Source of the DNA: Pseudomonas sp. AN-1
GTDB taxonomy: Bacteria; Pseudomonadota; Gammaproteobacteria; Pseudomonadales; Pseudomonadaceae
Direction of reading: 5' to 3'
Assembly: GCF_034057115.1 (NCBI RefSeq)
Contig: NZ_CP139195.1
Location: 434,001-498,000 of the forward strand
DNA: 64,000 bases
This document shows, one piece after another, positions 29,270 to 39,091 of the stretch (within the stretch, counting starts at the first letter, position 1; each line of letters opens with the position of its first letter). The notes under the pieces were generated by a model that made no database searches, was not told where the DNA came from, and was given only the letters and a program-made list of their open reading frames with translations. Both the position numbers and the translations under genes were made by a program.

Positions 29270-30451
29270 ATGCTGTCTGCTCAACAAACCGCCATCATCA
29301 AGGCCACCGTCCCGCTGCTGGAAACCGGCGGCGAAACCCTGACCAAGCATTTCTACAAGATCATGCTCGGCGAGTACCCGCAGGTGAAGGTGCTGTTCAA
29401 CCAGGCCCACCAGGCCAGCGGCGACCAGCCGCGCGCGCTGGCCAACAGCGTGCTGATGTACGCCCGCCACATCGACCGCCTGCAGGAGCTGGGCCCGCTG
29501 GTCGGCCAGATCGTGCACAAGCACGTGTCGCTGCAGATCCTGCCGGAACACTACCCAATCGTCGGCGCCTGCCTGCTGCGCGCCATCCGCGAAGTGCTCG
29601 GCGAGGAGATCGCCACCGACGAGGTGCTGGAAGCCTGGGGCGCCGCCTATGGCCAGCTGGCCGACATCCTGATCGGCGCCGAGGAAGCGGTGTACGCCGC
29701 CAACGAGGCCAAGGAAGGCGGCTGGCGTGGTTCGCGCCAGTTCCGCGTGGCGCGCAAGGAAGCCGAGAGCGAGGAGATCACCTCCTTCTACCTGCAGCCG
29801 GTGGACGGCGGCGCGGTGCCGGAATTCGTGCCGGGCCAGTACCTGGGCCTGCGCTTCGTCATCGACGGCGAGGAGATGCGCCGCAACTACTCGCTGTCCG
29901 CCGCGCCGAACGGCCGCGAGCTGCGTATCAGCGTCAAGCGCGAGGAGGGTGGTCGCATCTCCAACTACCTGCACGACGAGGTGCAGGTCGGCGCCGAGCT
30001 GGAAGTCTTCCCGCCGGCCGGCGACTTCGTCCTCGAGGACAGCGACAAGCCGCTGGCGCTGATCACCGCCGGCGTCGGCATCACCCCGGCGGTGGCCATG
30101 CTCGAGCAGGCGCTGCAGAGCGGCCGCGAGGTGCGCTTCATCCACTTCGCCCGCCACGGCGGCGTGCACGCCTTCCGCGAGTGGCTGGACGAGAAGAGCG
30201 CCCAGCACCCGCAGCTCAAGCGCTTCTACTGCTACAGCGAGCCGCGCGAGGGCGACCAGGCCGACGCCGAGGGCTTCAGCAGCGCCGCGCTGCTCAACGA
30301 CTGGTTGCCGGAGCAGCGCGACCTCGACGCCTACTTCCTCGGCCCGAAGCCGTTCATGGCCCAGGTGAAGAAGCAGCTCGCCGAGCTGGGCGTGCCGCAG
30401 GCGCAGTGCCGCTACGAGTTCTTCGGCCCGGCGGCGGCGCTGGAAGCTTGA
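29270..30451 (+). CDS. hmp: Flavohemoglobin (NO dioxygenase)
   Basis: A 393-residue flavohemoglobin that oxidises NO to nitrate using O2 and NADH. The globin domain (1-138) keeps Y29, Q53 and proximal H85. The ferredoxin-reductase part has RNYSLS (205-210) for FAD and AGVGITP (267-273) for NAD. It starts at 29270 after CAGGAG. It is divergent from the NorR-type gene, with nnrS downstream beyond a repeat, making an NO-defence cluster. The product nitrate could in principle feed the nas system, though the two are about 13 kb apart. Confidence 0.95.
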   Translation: MLSAQQTAIIKATVPLLETGGETLTKHFYKIMLGEYPQVKVLFNQAHQASGDQPRALANSVLMYARHIDRLQELGPLVGQIVHKHVSLQILPEHYPIVGACLLRAIREVLGEEIATDEVLEAWGAAYGQLADILIGAEEAVYAANEAKEGGWRGSRQFRVARKEAESEEITSFYLQPVDGGAVPEFVPGQYLGLRFVIDGEEMRRNYSLSAAPNGRELRISVKREEGGRISNYLHDEVQVGAELEVFPPAGDFVLEDSDKPLALITAGVGITPAVAMLEQALQSGREVRFIHFARHGGVHAFREWLDEKSAQHPQLKRFYCYSEPREGDQADAEGFSSAALLNDWLPEQRDLDAYFLGPKPFMAQVKKQLAELGVPQAQCRYEFFGPAAALEA

Positions 30452-30481
30452 TCTAAGCTGCGGTGAGGCCCGGTGTAGGGT

Positions 30482-30606
30482 GGAGTGATCGTTCCCACGC
30501 TCCGGCGTGGGAACGCTGTGCAGGGACGCTCCGCGTCCCGCTACCGCCGTGGCAGGGCGCGGAGCGCCCGGAGTCCGGTGCCCACGCAGGAGCGTGGGCA
30601 CCATCA
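30482..30606. repeat. REP-type multi-hairpin repeat, copy B
   Basis: GTTCCCACGC/GCGTGGGAAC, then a GGGACGCTCCGCGTCCC palindrome, then GTGCCCACGC/GCGTGGGCAC. It has the same three-part architecture as 5338-5447. It lies between hmp and nnrS and may uncouple them. Confidence 0.8.
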
Positions 30607-30624
30607 GCAATACAGGAACACATC

Positions 30625-31815
30625 ATGCAGTTGGTCGACCGCAAGGCCCTGTTGCAGATCGCGCCGCTGTGGCGCCTCGGTTTTCGTCCCTTCTTCCTCG
30701 CCGGCACGGCCTTCGCCGCGCTGGCCATTCCCCTCTGGCTCGGCGCTCTGGCCGGGCTCTGGCCTGCCTGGCAACCGGCCGGCGGCGCGCTCGGCTGGCA
30801 CCGTCACGAGATGGTGTTCGGCTTCGGCGCGGCGATCATCGCCGGCTTCCTGCTCACCGCCGCGCAGAACTGGACCGGCCGCCCCGGCCTCTCCGGCCCG
30901 CCGCTGGCCGCGCTGGCCGCAGTGTGGCTGGCAGCGCGGCTGGCCTGGCTGCTGGGCGCGCCGCTGTGGCTGCTGATCCCGCTGGAAATCGCCTTCCTGC
31001 CCGCCGTTGCCGTGGTGCTCGGCCGCATGCTGTGGGCGGTGCGCCAGGTGCGCAACTACCCCATCGTCGGCGTCCTCACCCTGTTGACCCTGGCCGACCT
31101 GCTGGTGGTCGCCGGCCTCGCCCAGTCCAACGATGCCTGGCAGCGCCAGGGGGTGATCGCCGCGCTGTGGCTGGTGGCGGTGATGATGGGCCTGATCGGC
31201 GGACGGGTGATCCCGTTCTTCACTCAGCGCGGTCTTGGCCGCACGGCGCAGGTGCCGGCGCTGCCCTGGCTGGAATGGAGCGCCCAGGGCGGCCTGGTGC
31301 TGCTCGCCGTGCTCACCGCCAGCGGCCTGGCCCTCGCGCCGCAGGCCTGGCTGGGCGCGCTGTTCGCCCTGGTGGCGCTGCTGCACGGCGTGCGCCTGGC
31401 GCGCTGGCACGACGCCGGCCTGTGGCGGGTGCCGCTGCTGTGGTCGCTGCACCTGGCCTATGGCTGGCTGGTGGTCGCCCTGGCCGGGCAGGCGCTGTGG
31501 CACTTCGGCCTGCTGGCCAACGCCAGCCTGGCGCTGCACGCCCTCGGCGTCGGCGGCATGGGCGGGCTGATCCTCGCCATGGTCGCGCGGGTCAGCCTCG
31601 GCCATACCGGTCGGCCGCTGCAGCCGCCGGCGGCGATGGCCTGGGCCTTCGCGCTGGTCAACCTCGGCGGCGCGGCGCGGGTGCTGCTGCCGCCGTTCTT
31701 CCCGCTCGGCGGCCTGCATCTGGCCGGCGCGGCCTGGGTGGCGGCCTTCGCCCTGTTCGTCTGGCACTACGGGCCGATGCTGTGCCGCCCGCGGCTGGAC
31801 GGGCAGCCGGGGTAG
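30625..31815 (+). CDS. nnrS: NnrS family haem/copper membrane protein
   Basis: A 396-residue inner-membrane protein with about 12 hydrophobic helices. The NnrS hallmarks are LWRLGFRPFFLAG at the N-terminus, GWHRHEMVFGFGAAIIAGFLL, GGRVIPFFTQRGL and VARVSLGHTGRPL. The family eases nitrosative stress and is usually under NO-responsive control. It starts at 30625 after AGGAACACATC. Position after hmp supports the role. Confidence 0.92.
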   Translation: MQLVDRKALLQIAPLWRLGFRPFFLAGTAFAALAIPLWLGALAGLWPAWQPAGGALGWHRHEMVFGFGAAIIAGFLLTAAQNWTGRPGLSGPPLAALAAVWLAARLAWLLGAPLWLLIPLEIAFLPAVAVVLGRMLWAVRQVRNYPIVGVLTLLTLADLLVVAGLAQSNDAWQRQGVIAALWLVAVMMGLIGGRVIPFFTQRGLGRTAQVPALPWLEWSAQGGLVLLAVLTASGLALAPQAWLGALFALVALLHGVRLARWHDAGLWRVPLLWSLHLAYGWLVVALAGQALWHFGLLANASLALHALGVGGMGGLILAMVARVSLGHTGRPLQPPAAMAWAFALVNLGGAARVLLPPFFPLGGLHLAGAAWVAAFALFVWHYGPMLCRPRLDGQPG

Positions 31816-31982
31816 GGTGCGCCGTGCGCACCAACTGCCTCGACGGCGTGCCTGCGGTGCGCATGGCGCACCCTACGCCCGTTCCCCAGTAGGGTGCGCC
31901 ATCAGCGATATATGGCAACTCGCGCAGCGATTGCCCACCGGGGTGCTGCAGGGTGGACAAGGCTGCGCCGTTGTCCACCCTA
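31812..31982. repeat. Two palindromic repeats: GTAGGGTGCGCC type and GTAGGGTGGACAA type
   Basis: GTAGGGTGCGCCGTGCGCACC ends in an inverse copy, GGTGCGCATGGCGCACCCTAC (31812-31876), followed by a stray half copy at 31889-31900. A second element, GGGTGGACAA-ggctgcgccg-TTGTCCACCC, lies at 31950-31979. The first matches the pair at 55216 and 55352. They probably terminate nnrS transcription. Confidence 0.8.
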
Positions 31983-32057
31983 CATGTGTACCCGTTCTGG
32001 CGCTGCAGGCCCGCCTTGCCCTATGGTGTCCGCCCACTCATCAGGGAAGCGGACCCC

Positions 32058-33113
32058 GTGATCCAGCGCGCAGCACCGGTAGTCAAGGACAGCATCTCCA
32101 TCCGTCTGGTCGAGGAGGCCCTGCGCGGCTTCGCCGAACGCGGCGAGTCGGTCGACGAACTGCTGCGCGAGATCGGTCTGGAGCCGGCTCTGCTCGCCGA
32201 TCCCGCCGCGCGGGTCGAGGTGCGCGACTACAGCCGCCTGTGGCTGCATCTGGCGCGGCGCTACGACGACGAGTTCTTCGCCATGGATCCGCGGCGCATG
32301 CGCTGGGGCAGCTTCGCCTTCCTGTGCCGCACCTGCCGCAACCAGGCCACTCTGGAGGAGGCGCTGCACACCGCGCTGGACTTCTTCGCCCTGACCTTCG
32401 ACAGCTTCCGTCCGACGCTCGCCCGCAGCCAGAGCCTCGCCGAGGTGGTGCTGCACGAGCGCACGGGCGAGCCGCTGCGGCCCTTCACCTGCTTCACCTT
32501 CTGGCTGCTGCTGCACGGTCTGGCCTGCTGGCTGGTCGGCCGGCGTTTCCCTCTGCTGGCGGTGGAGCTGCGCGGCGCGGAGCCCGAGTACATCGGCGAC
32601 TACCGGGTGATGTTCTCCGACAACCTGCGCTTCGCCCGCCCGTCGAACCGGATCATCTTCGCCGCCGAGGTGCTCGACCTGCCGGTGCGGCGCAGCGAGG
32701 CGGAGCTCAGCGAGTTCCTCGCCCGCGCGCCGTCGAACATCCTGGTCAAGTACCGCGACACCGGCAGCCTGGCCCATCGCATCAAGAGCCATCTGCGCAG
32801 CCTGCCGGGCGAACGCTGGCCGACCGGCGACGAGCTGGCCCAGGTGCTGTGCATGTCGCCCTCGACCCTGCGTCGGCGGCTGGCCGAGGTCGGCCAGTCC
32901 TACCAGGCGATCAAGGACGCCGTGCGCCAGGAGCGCGCTACCGCCTGGCTGGCCGATCCGCAGGTGAGTTTCGGCGCCATCGCCGAGCGCCTCGGCTTCG
33001 CCGACGTCAGCGCCTTCTACAAGGCCTTCCGCAAGTGGACCGGCACCAACCCCGGCCACTACCGCACCCTGATCCTCGCCCCCGGCATTGGCCAAAACGG
33101 TCACGCAGATTGA
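32058..33113 (+). CDS. AraC-family regulator of the acyl-CoA operon
   Basis: A 351-residue regulator of the type with an N-terminal arabinose_bd-like domain (like OruR/ArgR-type Pseudomonas AraC proteins) and a C-terminal double HTH (WPTGDELAQVLCMSPSTLRR and VSFGAIAERLGFADVSAFYK, then AFRKWTGTNPGHYR). A GTG at 32058 (VIQRAAPVVKDS) with AGGGAAG upstream is taken as the start. The upstream ATG at 31953 lies in a repeat element. It precedes the catabolic operon on the same strand by 234 bases and probably activates it. The effector is presumably a fatty or branched acyl compound. Confidence 0.85.
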   Translation: MIQRAAPVVKDSISIRLVEEALRGFAERGESVDELLREIGLEPALLADPAARVEVRDYSRLWLHLARRYDDEFFAMDPRRMRWGSFAFLCRTCRNQATLEEALHTALDFFALTFDSFRPTLARSQSLAEVVLHERTGEPLRPFTCFTFWLLLHGLACWLVGRRFPLLAVELRGAEPEYIGDYRVMFSDNLRFARPSNRIIFAAEVLDLPVRRSEAELSEFLARAPSNILVKYRDTGSLAHRIKSHLRSLPGERWPTGDELAQVLCMSPSTLRRRLAEVGQSYQAIKDAVRQERATAWLADPQVSFGAIAERLGFADVSAFYKAFRKWTGTNPGHYRTLILAPGIGQNGHAD

Positions 33114-33347
33114 CAGGAACGGCCATTGCCGCTGCGCGGACGGCTGACCAATATGAAGCCATCACGCCTGTCGTGCTTCCGAACTAGAACAAGATAAGGA
33201 AACCGCCATGCCGCCCTGCTTCCCTGTCGTGCATCCCCCCGCGGGCTAGCCGCCCGACAGCTTCCCGCCAATCCCGATCAAGTGGTTGCGCCGCCCGTGC
33301 GCCGGCCCCCGGCTGCCCGCGCGTCGCCAGAACAAGAGAGACAAGTC

Positions 33348-34112
33348 ATGCGCATCCCCAACAAGGTTTTCCTGGTCACCGGCGCCGCCTCCGGGCTCGG
33401 CGCGGCCACCGCCAGCGCGCTGGTCGAGGCCGGCGCCAGGGTGCTGCTGGTCGACGTCGCTGCCGCCGTCGAGGCGCGCGCCGCCGAGCTGGGCGCCAAT
33501 GCCCGCGGCCTGGTCGCCGACATCACCGACGAGGCCGCCGCCCGCAATGCCGTGGCCGCCGCCCGCGAGACCTTCGGCGCGCTGCACGGCCTGGTCAACT
33601 GCGCCGGCGTGGTCGGTGGCGAGAAGGTGCTCGGCCGCAATGGCCCGCACGCGCTGGAGAGCTTCAGCCGCATCGTCACCATCAACCTGATCGGCACCTT
33701 CAACATGCTGCGCCTGGCCGCCGAGGTCATGGCCGAGGGCGAGGCGGACGAGGGCGGCGAGCGTGGGGTGATCGTCAACACCGCCTCCATCGCCGCCTTC
33801 GACGGGCAGATCGGCCAGGCCGCCTACGCCGCCTCCAAGGGCGGGGTGGCCGCCCTGACCCTGCCGGTAGCGCGCGAGCTGGCGCGTCACGGCATCCGGG
33901 TGATGACCATCGCTCCCGGCATCTTCGAGACGCCGATGATGGCCGGCATGAGCGACGAGGTGCGCGCCTCGCTGGCCGCGGGCGTGCCGTTCCCGCCGCG
34001 CCTCGGCAAGCCCGAGGAGTACGCCGCGCTGGTCCGCCACATCGTCGAGAACAGCATGCTCAACGGCGAGGTGATCCGCCTCGACGGCGCCCTGCGCATG
34101 GCCGCCAAGTGA
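33348..34112 (+). CDS. SDR-type 3-hydroxyacyl-CoA dehydrogenase (HSD10-like)
   Basis: A 254-residue short-chain dehydrogenase. NAD site VTGAASGLG (10-18), NAG-like LVNCAGVV, catalytic S/Y/K with YAASK, and the type II 3-hydroxyacyl-CoA dehydrogenase ending [20 protein letters not shown]. It is predicted to oxidise (2-methyl)-3-hydroxyacyl-CoA to the 3-keto form. The start at 33348 follows an A-rich AGAACAAGAGAGACAAG leader. It is first in a five-gene operon with a 14-base gap to the thiolase. Confidence 0.9.
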   Translation: MRIPNKVFLVTGAASGLGAATASALVEAGARVLLVDVAAAVEARAAELGANARGLVADITDEAAARNAVAAARETFGALHGLVNCAGVVGGEKVLGRNGPHALESFSRIVTINLIGTFNMLRLAAEVMAEGEADEGGERGVIVNTASIAAFDGQIGQAAYAASKGGVAALTLPVARELARHGIRVMTIAPGIFETPMMAGMSDEVRASLAAGVPFPPRLGKPEEYAALVRHIVENSMLNGEVIRLDGALRMAAK

Positions 34113-34126
34113 CAGGAGAACACCCC

Positions 34127-35317
34127 ATGAACCACGAAGATCCGATCGTCATCGTCGCCAGCGCCCGTACTCCCATGGGCGGCTTCCAGGGCGACTTCAG
34201 GAACGTGACCGCCCCCGAGCTGGGCGCCGCCGCGATCCGCGCCGCGGTCGAGCGCAGCGGCCTGCCGCCTGAGGCGGTGCAGGAAGTACTGATGGGCTGC
34301 GTGCTGCCCGCCGGTATCGGCCAGGCCCCGGCGCGCCAGGCGGCGCTGGGCGCCGGTCTGTCCCGCTCTACCGTATGCACCACCTTGAACAAGATGTGCG
34401 GCTCGGGCATGCAGACGGTGATCCTCGCCCACGACCTGCTGCGCGCCGGCAGCGCCGATGTGGTGGTCGCCGGCGGCATGGAAAGCATGTCCAACGCGCC
34501 CTACCTGCTGGACAAGGCACGCGCCGGCTACCGCATGGGCCACGGCAAGGTGCTCGACCACATGTTCCTCGACGGCCTGGAGGACGCCTACGACAAGGGC
34601 CGCCTGATGGGCACCTTCGCCGAGGACTGCGCCCAGGCGCACGGTTTCAGCCGCGAGGAGCAGGACGCCTATGCGCTGGCCTCGCTGCAGCGCGCCCGCG
34701 ACGCCATGGCCGACGGCTACTTCGCCGGGGAAATCGTGCCGCTGACGGTCACCCAGGGCCGCGAGCAGCGCCTGGTCGCGCAGGACGAACAGCCGCCCAA
34801 GGCCAGTCCGGAGAAGATCCCGACCCTGCGCCCGGCGTTCCGCGACGGCGGCACGGTGACCGCGGCCAACTCCAGCTCGATCTCCGACGGCGCCGCCGCG
34901 CTGGTGCTGATGCGCCGCTCCGAAGCCGAGCGTCGCGGCCTGCGTCCGCTGGCGGCGATCCGCGGCCATGCCGCCTTCGCCGATGCACCCAACCTGTTCC
35001 CCACCGCGCCCATCGGCGCGATCCGCAACCTGATGCAGCGCACCGGCTGGAGCCTCGATCAGGTCGACCTGTTCGAGATCAACGAGGCCTTCGCGGTGGT
35101 CACCATGGTCGCCATGCGCGAGCTGGGCCTCGATCACGCCAGGGTCAACGTGCACGGCGGGGCTTGCGCCCTCGGCCACCCGATCGGCGCCTCCGGCGCG
35201 CGCATCCTGGTCACCCTGCTGGCGGCACTGCGCAGCCACGGCCTGCGCCGTGGCGTGGCGGCCATCTGCATCGGCGGCGGCGAAGCCACGGCGATGGCCG
35301 TCGAGCTGCTGGACTGA
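34127..35317 (+). CDS. Acetyl-CoA C-acyltransferase (thiolase)
   Basis: A 396-residue thiolase. The nucleophile is C91 in NKMCGSGMQ. The C-terminal catalytic motifs are [14 protein letters not shown] and AICIGGGEA. The start at 34127 ([10 protein letters not shown]) follows ACAGGAG. It cleaves 3-ketoacyl-CoA to acetyl- (or propionyl-) CoA and a shortened acyl-CoA, completing each round with the SDR and hydratase encoded alongside. Confidence 0.93.
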   Translation: MNHEDPIVIVASARTPMGGFQGDFRNVTAPELGAAAIRAAVERSGLPPEAVQEVLMGCVLPAGIGQAPARQAALGAGLSRSTVCTTLNKMCGSGMQTVILAHDLLRAGSADVVVAGGMESMSNAPYLLDKARAGYRMGHGKVLDHMFLDGLEDAYDKGRLMGTFAEDCAQAHGFSREEQDAYALASLQRARDAMADGYFAGEIVPLTVTQGREQRLVAQDEQPPKASPEKIPTLRPAFRDGGTVTAANSSSISDGAAALVLMRRSEAERRGLRPLAAIRGHAAFADAPNLFPTAPIGAIRNLMQRTGWSLDQVDLFEINEAFAVVTMVAMRELGLDHARVNVHGGACALGHPIGASGARILVTLLAALRSHGLRRGVAAICIGGGEATAMAVELLD

Positions 35318-35333
35318 ATACAAGGAGAGTCCG

Positions 35334-36107
35334 ATGAACTACGAAACCCTGCTGGTGGAGATCCGCGAGCGCGTCGCGCTGATCACCCTCAACCGTCCCC
35401 AGGCGCTGAATGCGCTCAACTCCCAGCTGGTCGGCGAACTCAACCAGGCGCTCGACCGCCTGGAGGCCGACCCGCAGATCGGCTGCATCGTCCTCACCGG
35501 CTCGGCCAAGGCCTTCGCCGCCGGCGCGGACATCAAGGAACTGGCGGACATGACCTTTCCGCAGATCTACCACGACGACCACTTCGCTCAAGCCGACCGC
35601 ATCGCCGCGCGGCGCAAGCCGGTCATCGCCGCGGTGTCCGGCTACGCGCTGGGCGGCGGCTGCGAGCTGGCGCTGATGTGCGACTTCATCTACGCCGCCG
35701 ACAGCGCCCGCTTCGGCCTGCCGGAGATCACCCTCGGCGTGCTGCCGGGGATCGGCGGCACCCAGCGCCTGACCCGCGCCATCGGCCGCGCCAAGGCCAT
35801 GGAGATGTGCCTGACCGGGCGCATGATGGGCGCCGCCGAGGCGGAAAGCGCCGGGCTGGTGGCGCGGGTGTTCCCGGCCGACAGCCTGCTCGAGGAAACC
35901 CTGCAGGCGGCCCACGCCATCGCCGGCAAGTCGCTGACCGCGGCGATGCTGATCAAGGAGTGCATCAATCGCGTCGACGAGACCAGCCTCAGCGAGGGCG
36001 TGCGCTTCGAGCGGCGGGTGTTCCACTCGGTGTTCGCCACCGCCGACCAGAAGGAGGGCATGGCGGCCTTCGTCGACAAGCGCGCGCCGAACTTCACCCA
36101 TCGCTGA
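35334..36107 (+). CDS. Enoyl-CoA hydratase
   Basis: A 257-residue crotonase. The oxyanion-hole segments [10 protein letters not shown] and [15 protein letters not shown] are present, and both catalytic glutamates are in place (GGGCELAL and [18 protein letters not shown]). It starts 16 bases after the thiolase stop codon with an AAGGAGAG site. It hydrates trans-2-enoyl-CoA within this operon. Confidence 0.94.
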   Translation: MNYETLLVEIRERVALITLNRPQALNALNSQLVGELNQALDRLEADPQIGCIVLTGSAKAFAAGADIKELADMTFPQIYHDDHFAQADRIAARRKPVIAAVSGYALGGGCELALMCDFIYAADSARFGLPEITLGVLPGIGGTQRLTRAIGRAKAMEMCLTGRMMGAAEAESAGLVARVFPADSLLEETLQAAHAIAGKSLTAAMLIKECINRVDETSLSEGVRFERRVFHSVFATADQKEGMAAFVDKRAPNFTHR

Positions 36108-36155
36108 GCTGTGCCTGCGTCATCCGGCCAGGGAACCGGCCGCCGATATCCGTTG

Positions 36156-36180
36156 AAAACAACAACAAGAAAGTAGAGGA
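36156..36180 (+). promoter_or_regulatory. A-rich Hfq/Crc (catabolite activity) motif at acyl-CoA synthetase start
   Basis: AAAACAACAACAAGAA at 36156-36171 is a strong AAnAAnAA-type motif five bases before the AGAGGA ribosome site of the ATG at 36188. In Pseudomonas such motifs let Hfq with Crc block translation under preferred carbon sources. This fits the CrcZ-type antagonist RNA encoded 3 kb downstream. Confidence 0.7.
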
Positions 36181-36187
36181 AATCGCA

Positions 36188-37828
36188 ATGCTCGAAGGTC
36201 TGATGCAGAAGGCGCCGCTGCTGATCAGCGGCATCCTCACCCATGCCGCCAGCGCCCATGGCGACACCGAGATCGTCTCGCGGCTGGTCGACGAGCCGCT
36301 GTGGCGCTACGACTACCGCGGCCTGGCGCAGCGCGCCGGACAGGCAGCTTCGCTGCTGCAGCGCCTGGGGATTCGCGCCGGCGACCGGGTGTCCTCGCTG
36401 GCCTGGAACACCCATCGCCACTACGAACTGTTCTTCGCCGTGCCGGGCATCGGCGCGGTGCTGCACACCGCCAACCCGCGGCTGTCCGACGAGCAGATCG
36501 CCTTCACCCTCAACCACGCCGAGAGCAGCGTGCTGCTGTTCGACCGCAGCTTCGCGCCGCTGGTCGCCCGTCTGCGCCCGCAGCTGCCGCACATCCGCCA
36601 CTTCATCGTGCTGTCGGATCGCGACTGCTTCGATGCCGGGGAAGGTGCGGTGCCCTGCTATGAAGCGCTGATCGCCGGTGAGCGCCCCATCGACTGGCCG
36701 AGCTTCGACGAGAACGCCGGCGCGGTGCTCTGCTACACCTCGGGCACCACCGGCGATCCCAAGGGCGTGCTGTACAGCCACCGCTCGGTGGTGCTGCACG
36801 CGCTGGCCGCCGGCCTCAGCGGCGCCTTCGGCCTGTCGGCCTTCGACTGCGTGATGCCGTGCTCGTCGCTGTACCACGGCACCGCCTGGGGCCTGCCGTT
36901 CGCCGCGGCGATCAACGGCTGCAAGTTCGTGCTGCCCTGCGACAGGATGGACGGCCGCAGCCTGCAGGAACTGATCAGGAACGAGGGGGTGACCTTCTCC
37001 GGCGGCGTGCCGACCATCTGGACCATGTACCTCGACCACCTGGAGCGCAGCGGCGAGGACGCCGGCACGCTCGAGCGCCTGGTGATCGGCGGCTCGGCGG
37101 TGCCGCGGGCGATGGCCGAGAAGTTCCAGGGCAAGTACGGGGTGACCATCCGCCAGCTGTGGGGGATGACCGAGACCAGCCCGCTCGGGGTGATCTCGAC
37201 GCCGACGCCCAAGCTGACCGCGCGCGGCCAGGCGGCCACCGACGAGGTGATCTGGACCCGCCAGGGCCGCCTGCAGTTCGGCATCGAGCTGAAGATCGTC
37301 GACGAGGAGGGCAGCGAGCTGCCGCGCGACGGCGTGACCCCGGGCAAGCTCTTGGTGCGCGGGCCGTGGACGGTCGAGCGCTACTTCCGCAGCGAGAAGA
37401 GCGCGCTGGATGCCGACGGCTGGTTCGACACCGGCGACATCGCCACCCTCGACGGCGACGGCTTCATGCGCATCACCGACCGCAGCAAGGACGTGATCAA
37501 GTCCGGCGGCGAGTGGGTCAGCTCGATCGACATCGAGAACGTCGCGGTGGCCTGCCCGGGGGTGAAGATCGCCGCGGTGGTCGGCGTGTTCCACCCGAAA
37601 TGGGAGGAGCGCCCGCTGCTGGTGATCGAGCCGCACGAGGACGCCGAGGTGTGCGTCAAGCGCGTGCTGGCCCACCTCGAGCCGCACATCGTCCGCTGGT
37701 GGATGCCCGATGCGGTGGTGATCGACCGCGTGCCGCTGACCGCCACCGGCAAGATCGACAAGAAGGTGCTGCGCGAGCGTTACCGCGACTATCTGGTCGC
37801 CGAGTTGCGGCTGGAGGCGCAGGGATGA
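36188..37828 (+). CDS. Medium/long-chain acyl-CoA synthetase
   Basis: A 546-residue AMP-forming ligase. The P-loop is [18 protein letters not shown], the A5-type motif is [11 protein letters not shown]7 is [10 protein letters not shown]8 is [18 protein letters not shown], and the C-terminal catalytic lysine is in [14 protein letters not shown]. It activates a carboxylic acid to its CoA thioester, feeding the operon. Sequence style is like the fatty-acyl-CoA synthases that take medium-chain, branched or isoprenoid acids. Its stop codon overlaps the next start (ATGA). Confidence 0.92.
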   Translation: MLEGLMQKAPLLISGILTHAASAHGDTEIVSRLVDEPLWRYDYRGLAQRAGQAASLLQRLGIRAGDRVSSLAWNTHRHYELFFAVPGIGAVLHTANPRLSDEQIAFTLNHAESSVLLFDRSFAPLVARLRPQLPHIRHFIVLSDRDCFDAGEGAVPCYEALIAGERPIDWPSFDENAGAVLCYTSGTTGDPKGVLYSHRSVVLHALAAGLSGAFGLSAFDCVMPCSSLYHGTAWGLPFAAAINGCKFVLPCDRMDGRSLQELIRNEGVTFSGGVPTIWTMYLDHLERSGEDAGTLERLVIGGSAVPRAMAEKFQGKYGVTIRQLWGMTETSPLGVISTPTPKLTARGQAATDEVIWTRQGRLQFGIELKIVDEEGSELPRDGVTPGKLLVRGPWTVERYFRSEKSALDADGWFDTGDIATLDGDGFMRITDRSKDVIKSGGEWVSSIDIENVAVACPGVKIAAVVGVFHPKWEERPLLVIEPHEDAEVCVKRVLAHLEPHIVRWWMPDAVVIDRVPLTATGKIDKKVLRERYRDYLVAELRLEAQG

Positions 37829-38910
37829 CGACCGACCGCCAGGGACCGCTGGCCGGCCTGCGCGTGCTGGAGTTCGCCGGCATCGGCCCCGGTCCGCACT
37901 GCGCCATGCTGCTCGCCGACATGGGTGCCGACGTGGTGCGCATCGAGCGCGCCGGCGGCAACGGCTGGCCCAACTCGGTGGCCGACCGCGGCCGCCAGGT
38001 GCTGGAGCTGGACATCCGCAGCGCGGCCGGGCGGGCGCGCTGCCTGGAGCTGGCCGAGCGCGCCGACGTGCTGATCGAGGGCTTCCGTCCCGGGGTGATG
38101 GAGCGCCTCGGCCTCGGCCCGGACGAGCTGCGCGAACTCAACCCGCGGCTGGTCTACGGACGCATGACCGGCTGGGGCCAGGATGGCCCGCTGGCCCGCG
38201 CCGCCGGCCACGACATCAACTACATCGCCCTGACCGGCGCGCTGGCCGCCATCGGCGGGCGTTCGGGCGGGGCGATCCCGCCGCTCAACCTGGTCGGCGA
38301 CTTCGGCGGCGGCTCGCTGTTCCTCGCCTTCGGCATCATGACGGCGCTGTGGGAGCGCGAGCGCTCCGGGCAGGGCCAGGTGGTCGACGCCGCCATCGTC
38401 GACGGGGTGTCCTCGCTGATGAGCTTCTTCGCCGGCGGCAGCCTGTCGATGCAGCGCGAACGCAACCTGCTCGGCGGCGCCGCGCCGCACTACCGCTGCT
38501 ACCGCTGCGCCGACGGCGGCGAGATCGCCGTCGGCCCGCTGGAGCCGCAGTTCCTGCGCGAGCTGCTGGAGCGCATCGAGGCGCCCGAGCAGCTCTACGC
38601 CGGCTGCGACGATCCGGCTGAATGGGCGGCGCAGGGCGAGTGCCTGGCCGCGCTGTTCGCCCGCCGCACGCGGGACGAGTGGTGCGCGCTGCTGGAGGGC
38701 ACTGACGCCTGCTTCGCGCCGGTGCTCACGCTCGACGAGGCGCCGCAGCACCCGCACCTGCAGGCGCGCGGGGTGTACCGCGAGGTCGACGGGCAGCTGC
38801 AGGTGGCGCCGGCGCCACGGCTGTCGCGCACGCCGGGGGAGGCGCGCGCCTCGGTGCGGCTGGCGGCGGATGCGCCGCTGTGGGGGGAAGCGCGCGCGGC
38901 GGTAACCTGA
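37825..38910 (+). CDS. Family III CoA-transferase, alpha-methylacyl-CoA racemase-like
   Basis: A 361-residue CaiB/BaiF-fold protein. The N-terminus [20 protein letters not shown] and the motif [13 protein letters not shown] with its His-Asp pair point to alpha-methylacyl-CoA racemase rather than a formyl-CoA-type transferase. It would convert (2R)- to (2S)-methylacyl-CoA so that a branched chain can enter beta-oxidation. It overlaps the synthetase gene by 4 bases. The last codons run straight into GGTAACC boxes of the downstream small-RNA control region. Confidence 0.87.
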   Translation: MTTDRQGPLAGLRVLEFAGIGPGPHCAMLLADMGADVVRIERAGGNGWPNSVADRGRQVLELDIRSAAGRARCLELAERADVLIEGFRPGVMERLGLGPDELRELNPRLVYGRMTGWGQDGPLARAAGHDINYIALTGALAAIGGRSGGAIPPLNLVGDFGGGSLFLAFGIMTALWERERSGQGQVVDAAIVDGVSSLMSFFAGGSLSMQRERNLLGGAAPHYRCYRCADGGEIAVGPLEPQFLRELLERIEAPEQLYAGCDDPAEWAAQGECLAALFARRTRDEWCALLEGTDACFAPVLTLDEAPQHPHLQARGVYREVDGQLQVAPAPRLSRTPGEARASVRLAADAPLWGEARAAVT

Positions 38911-38943
38911 GAGGAGGGGGCGGTTACCGGTCATACCCTCAGG

Positions 38944-38969
38944 TGTTACCGGGTCTTTCCGGCGTAACG
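38944..38969 (+). promoter_or_regulatory. CbrB-type binding site for the CrcZ-family RNA
   Basis: TGTTAC-N14-GTAACG matches the TGTTAC-N14-GTAACA-type site bound by the response regulator CbrB at crcZ/crcY promoters. Extra GGTAAC/GGTTAC half sites lie at 38901-38906, 38922-38927 and 38985-38990. The distance to the sigma-54 promoter (about 100 bases) is right for an enhancer. Confidence 0.75.
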
Positions 38970-39064
38970 GGCGCTGGGCAGTCCGGTAACGGGAACGGCC
39001 CCTTCGGGGGCTATGTGCGGTGCTTCAGAATTTTCAAGTTGTTGATTTATAAGGGTTTTCTAAA

Positions 39065-39082
39065 GTTGGCACGCCATCTGCT
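39065..39082 (+). promoter_or_regulatory. Sigma-54 promoter of the CrcZ-family RNA
   Basis: GTTGGCACGCCATCTGCT has GG-N10-GC spacing and a perfect TTGGCAC -24 box. The predicted start is near 39092, at GCACAACAAAAACAAG. Confidence 0.88.
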
Positions 39083-39091
39083 TTATTCTTG

